Part shown: in pieces, positions 14,477 to 16,486 of the stretch
Layout of the letters: each line of letters opens with the position of its first letter
How positions within the stretch are numbered: position 1 is the stretch's first letter
Source: JBHHYR01 sp046757585
GTDB taxonomy: Bacteria > Desulfobacterota > Binatia > HRBIN30
DNA length: 16,486 nucleotides
Assembly: GCA_046757585.1 (NCBI GenBank)
Contig: JBHHYR010000073.1
Coordinates: forward strand, 1 to 16,486
Reading direction: 5' to 3'
Position numbers and translations under genes: made by a program
Notes under the pieces: model-generated
Database searches by the model: none
Told to the model about the DNA's origin: nothing
Seen by the model: the letters and a program-made list of their open reading frames with translations, nothing else

Positions 14477-15325
14477 GTGAACAAGTGTCTGACAGCGAGC
14501 GAGGTCGTTGCGGAACTTCGCGATGGCATGATCATCGGCATCGGCGGTTGGGGCTCGCGGCGCAAGCCGATGGCGCTGGTACGGGAGATGCTCCGCTCCC
14601 CCCTGAAGGACCTCACCATCGTGACCTACGGGGGGCCAGACGTTGGCCTGTTGTGTGCGGCCGGTAAGGTCCGAAAGGTGATGTACGGGTTCGTCTCCCT
14701 CGATTCCATTGCGCTCGAGCCTCACTTCCGTGCTGCCCGGCAAAGCGGTGCGATCCAGGCAGTCGAGTTCGACGAGGGCATGTTGCAGTGGGGGCTGTAC
14801 GCGGCGGCCCTGCGCCTGCCATTCCTGCCGACACGGGCGGGATTAGGCTCCGATGTCATGCGAATCAACCCGCATCTGCGGCTGGTGAAGTCGCCATACG
14901 AGGATGGCGAGGAATTGGTCGCGATGCCGGCGCTCAACCTCGATGTCGCGTTGATACACATGAACCGGGCCGATGTGCGCGGCAACGGCCAGTTCCTCGG
15001 CCCCGATCCGTACTTCGATGACCTCTTCTGTATGGCGGCCCGACGACGCTTCATGAGCTGTGAGAAGATTGTACCGACGGCTGATCTCCTTCGCGAAGGA
15101 TCGGTGCACACCCTGAAAATCAACCGGATGATGGTGGACGGCGTCGTCGAAACACCGGGCGGGGCCCACTTCACGGAGTGTCCCCCCGATTACGGGCGCG
15201 ACGAGGCCTTCCAGCGCGCGTACGCCACGGCCGCCAGCGGCCCAACGGCGTGGAACGCGTTCAAGGCGAAGTACCTGGACCTGGGGAGCGAGGAGGCTTA
15301 CCAGCGAGCGGTCAACCGCCGATGA
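14477..15325 (+). CDS. ipdA: IpdA, alpha subunit of steroid C-ring-cleaving CoA-ester hydrolase
   Basis: A 282-residue protein with the class I CoA-transferase fold that reads like mycobacterial IpdA (about 292 residues). Shared blocks include GWGSRRKPM (residues 24-32), VTYGGPDVGLLCAAGKV (49-65), YGFVSLDS (70-77), DPYFDDLF and the C-terminal NRMMVDGVVETPGGAHFT followed by PDYGRDEAFQR. IpdAB hydrolyses COCHEA-CoA, opening the last steroid ring by a retro-Claisen reaction. Glu100 in the FDEGML motif aligns with the glutamate region implicated in catalysis in mycobacterial IpdA. Automatic pipelines may call it a CoA-transferase alpha or glutaconate CoA-transferase subunit. The start is GTG 14477, six bases after the crotonase stop, with only a weak AAGG upstream. 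The ipdB start overlaps its stop by 4 bases. The assignment rests on recalled family sequence, with long runs of matching wording. Confidence 0.9.
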   Translation: MNKCLTASEVVAELRDGMIIGIGGWGSRRKPMALVREMLRSPLKDLTIVTYGGPDVGLLCAAGKVRKVMYGFVSLDSIALEPHFRAARQSGAIQAVEFDEGMLQWGLYAAALRLPFLPTRAGLGSDVMRINPHLRLVKSPYEDGEELVAMPALNLDVALIHMNRADVRGNGQFLGPDPYFDDLFCMAARRRFMSCEKIVPTADLLREGSVHTLKINRMMVDGVVETPGGAHFTECPPDYGRDEAFQRAYATAASGPTAWNAFKAKYLDLGSEEAYQRAVNRR

Positions 15326-16083
15326 CTGAGTTCACACGAGCAGAGGTGTGTGCGGTGGCGATCGCCGAATCATTTCGCGGTGACGGCGAAACGCTGATCA
15401 GTCCAATCGGCACCCTGCCGGCCATTGGCGCGCGGCTGGCGAAGTTGACCTTTGAGCCGGACCTCTTGCTGACCGACGGCGTCGCGTATCTGGTGGCCAA
15501 CGTGCTACCGGTCGGCGCCGAAGGACCCGAGCCGGTCGTCGAAGGCTGGATGCCGTATCGGTCGGTGTTCGACGTTGTGTGGTCGGGCCGGCGTCATGTC
15601 ATGATGGGTGCCACCCAGATCGACCGCTTCGGCAATCAGAACATCGCCTGTATCGGGCCCTTTCACCGGCCAAAGGCGCAGCTCCTGGGCATGCGGGGCG
15701 CTCCCGGCAACACCATCAATCACCCGACCAGTTATTGGATCCCAAGTCACAGCACCCGGTCCTTCGTCGAAAAGGTCGACGTGGTGTCCGGGGTCGGGTA
15801 CGACCGCGCCGCCGCCCTGGGGAAGGACGCCGCCCGCTTTCACGCGGTTCGCCGTGTGGTCTCCAATCTCGGTGTGTTCGACTTCGACACGCCGAATCAT
15901 GCCATGCGGGTGGTCTCCGTCCACCCCGGTGTCAGTGTCGGGGAGGTGCAGAGGAACACCGGCTTCGCGTTGGTCGCGGGAGAGCAGGTGCCGGAAACAC
16001 GGGCACCGACCGACCAGGAGATCCGCCTGATCCGCGGGGTGATCGATCCCAACGGGATCGCCGGCAAGGAACTCACGGAGTGA
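15322..16083 (+). CDS. ipdB: IpdB, beta subunit of steroid C-ring-cleaving CoA-ester hydrolase
   Basis: A 253-residue partner of IpdA, matching the mycobacterial IpdB length (about 250). Diagnostic stretches are TRAEVCAVAIAESFRGDGE (residues 5-23), DLLLTDGVA (47-55), EGWMPYRSVF, GRRHVMMGATQIDRFGNQNI, RGAPGNTINHPTSYWIPSHS and VVSNLGVFDFDTPNHAMR. In true class I CoA-transferases the beta subunit has a catalytic S-E-N-G loop; here the position reads T-D-G (51-53), as in IpdB, so it should not transfer CoA through a glutamyl thioester. Together with IpdA it should cleave a beta-keto ring of a steroid-derived CoA ester in the cytoplasm. ATG 15322 overlaps the ipdA stop (ATGA), consistent with equal synthesis of a heteromeric enzyme. 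The closest alternative is an IpdB-like hydrolase for another polycyclic terpenoid. Confidence 0.9.
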   Translation: MTEFTRAEVCAVAIAESFRGDGETLISPIGTLPAIGARLAKLTFEPDLLLTDGVAYLVANVLPVGAEGPEPVVEGWMPYRSVFDVVWSGRRHVMMGATQIDRFGNQNIACIGPFHRPKAQLLGMRGAPGNTINHPTSYWIPSHSTRSFVEKVDVVSGVGYDRAAALGKDAARFHAVRRVVSNLGVFDFDTPNHAMRVVSVHPGVSVGEVQRNTGFALVAGEQVPETRAPTDQEIRLIRGVIDPNGIAGKELTE

Positions 16084-16095
16084 GAGGATCCGCTC

Positions 16096-16486
16096 GTGTT
16101 CCCAGCACTGCAGACGCGGCTGTGTGACCTGCTGAGCTGCCGCTACCCGATCATCCAGACAGCGATGGGGTGGATCGCCACGCCGGAGCTGGTGGCCGGC
16201 ACAGGCAACGCGGGAGCGTTCGGATTTCTTGCCGCCGCGACCATCAATGCCTTGGAAATCGACGACCTGATCGCGCGGACAAAGCAGTTGACCGACCATC
16301 CTTTCGGGGTGAACTTCCTGATGGAACAGCCGGGCGCGGAGCGGATTGTCGACGCCATCATCGAGCACGAGCTCAAGGCCGCCAGTTACAGTCGTTCGCC
16401 CAATCCGAAGTTCATCGAGAAGTTCAAGGCCGCGGGCGTCCTGTGTGTACCAACCGTCGGCGCCGTGCGACACGCGCAGAAGGCGG
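16096..16486 (+). CDS. ipdC: IpdC-like nitronate monooxygenase-family flavoprotein (3' end beyond window)
   Basis: The first 130 residues of an FMN-dependent TIM-barrel protein of the 2-nitropropane dioxygenase/nitronate monooxygenase family; the frame is open at the window end. Visible marks are PIIQTAMGWIATPELVA near the N-terminus (FMN phosphate side of the barrel), NAGAFGFLAAAT, HPFGVNFL and the strand pattern ending in VLCVPTVGAVRHAQKA. GTG 16096 is preceded by GAGAGGA and lies 12 bases after the ipdB stop. In mycobacteria the gene after ipdAB encodes IpdC, a flavoprotein needed in steroid C/D-ring breakdown and thought to act as a CoA-ester reductase/oxidoreductase rather than on nitro compounds. 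Position and family both support IpdC here. A general nitronate monooxygenase cannot be excluded from the N-terminal third alone. Confidence 0.8.
   Translation, partial: MFPALQTRLCDLLSCRYPIIQTAMGWIATPELVAGTGNAGAFGFLAAATINALEIDDLIARTKQLTDHPFGVNFLMEQPGAERIVDAIIEHELKAASYSRSPNPKFIEKFKAAGVLCVPTVGAVRHAQKA

Noticed and set aside
14477..16083. Class I CoA-transferase (acetate, 3-oxoacid or glutaconate type) for the ipdA-ipdB pair
   Set aside because: The S-E-N-G catalytic loop is absent from the beta subunit, and both proteins carry IpdA/IpdB-specific stretches throughout.
1..16486. CRISPR arrays, insertion sequences, tRNA/rRNA genes or phage genes
   Set aside because: No regularly spaced repeats, transposase motifs, terminal inverted repeats or structured RNA signatures were seen on reading both strands by eye.

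Overview
The window is a GC-rich, tightly packed stretch of bacterial DNA with every recognisable gene on the + strand. It looks like accessory catabolism. There is no rRNA, tRNA, replication gene or phage/IS gene to place the organism. The GC-rich codon use, family III CoA-transferases, actinobacterial-type IpdAB and molybdenum-hydroxylase accessory genes would fit an uncultured soil, sediment or marine bacterium. The phylum is left open.

Layout. (1) 1-2185: a palindromic operator-like site at the left edge, then a 5'-truncated C-terminal piece of a phytoene-desaturase-family FAD oxidoreductase, overlapped by a full-length paralogue. (2) 2334-4665: three overlapping genes, xdhC, mocA and coxG. 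These are helpers for a molybdenum hydroxylase of the CO-dehydrogenase/xanthine-dehydrogenase family, but its large, medium and small subunits are absent here. (3) 4666-4799: a regulatory gap with a perfect 14-bp palindrome matching the site at the left edge in 13 of 14 positions. (4) 4800-9828: the three subunits of an acetone-carboxylase-type ketone carboxylase (acxA, acxB, acxC). (5) 9930-13598: three consecutive family III (CaiB/BaiF) CoA-transferases. (6) 13595-16486: a MenB/BadI-like crotonase, then ipdA, ipdB and the start of ipdC. The order matches the mycobacterial echA20-ipdA-ipdB-ipdC block that opens the last steroid rings (C and D).

Genes 4800-16486 overlap or sit close together, so they probably form one long operon led by the palindrome. 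That palindrome agrees with the published KstR2 operator consensus, as I remember it, at 8 of 10 fixed positions. KstR2 is the TetR-family repressor of the steroid C/D-ring regulon in mycobacteria. The simplest reading is a steroid (or related polycyclic terpenoid) ring-degradation operon with an unusual front end: a ketone carboxylase plus CoA-transferases feeding CoA-ester ring hydrolases. In principle such an enzyme set could carboxylate a ketone to a beta-keto acid, convert it to a CoA thioester, and cleave the ring by retro-Claisen hydrolysis. This pathway is inference; the individual enzyme families are well supported.
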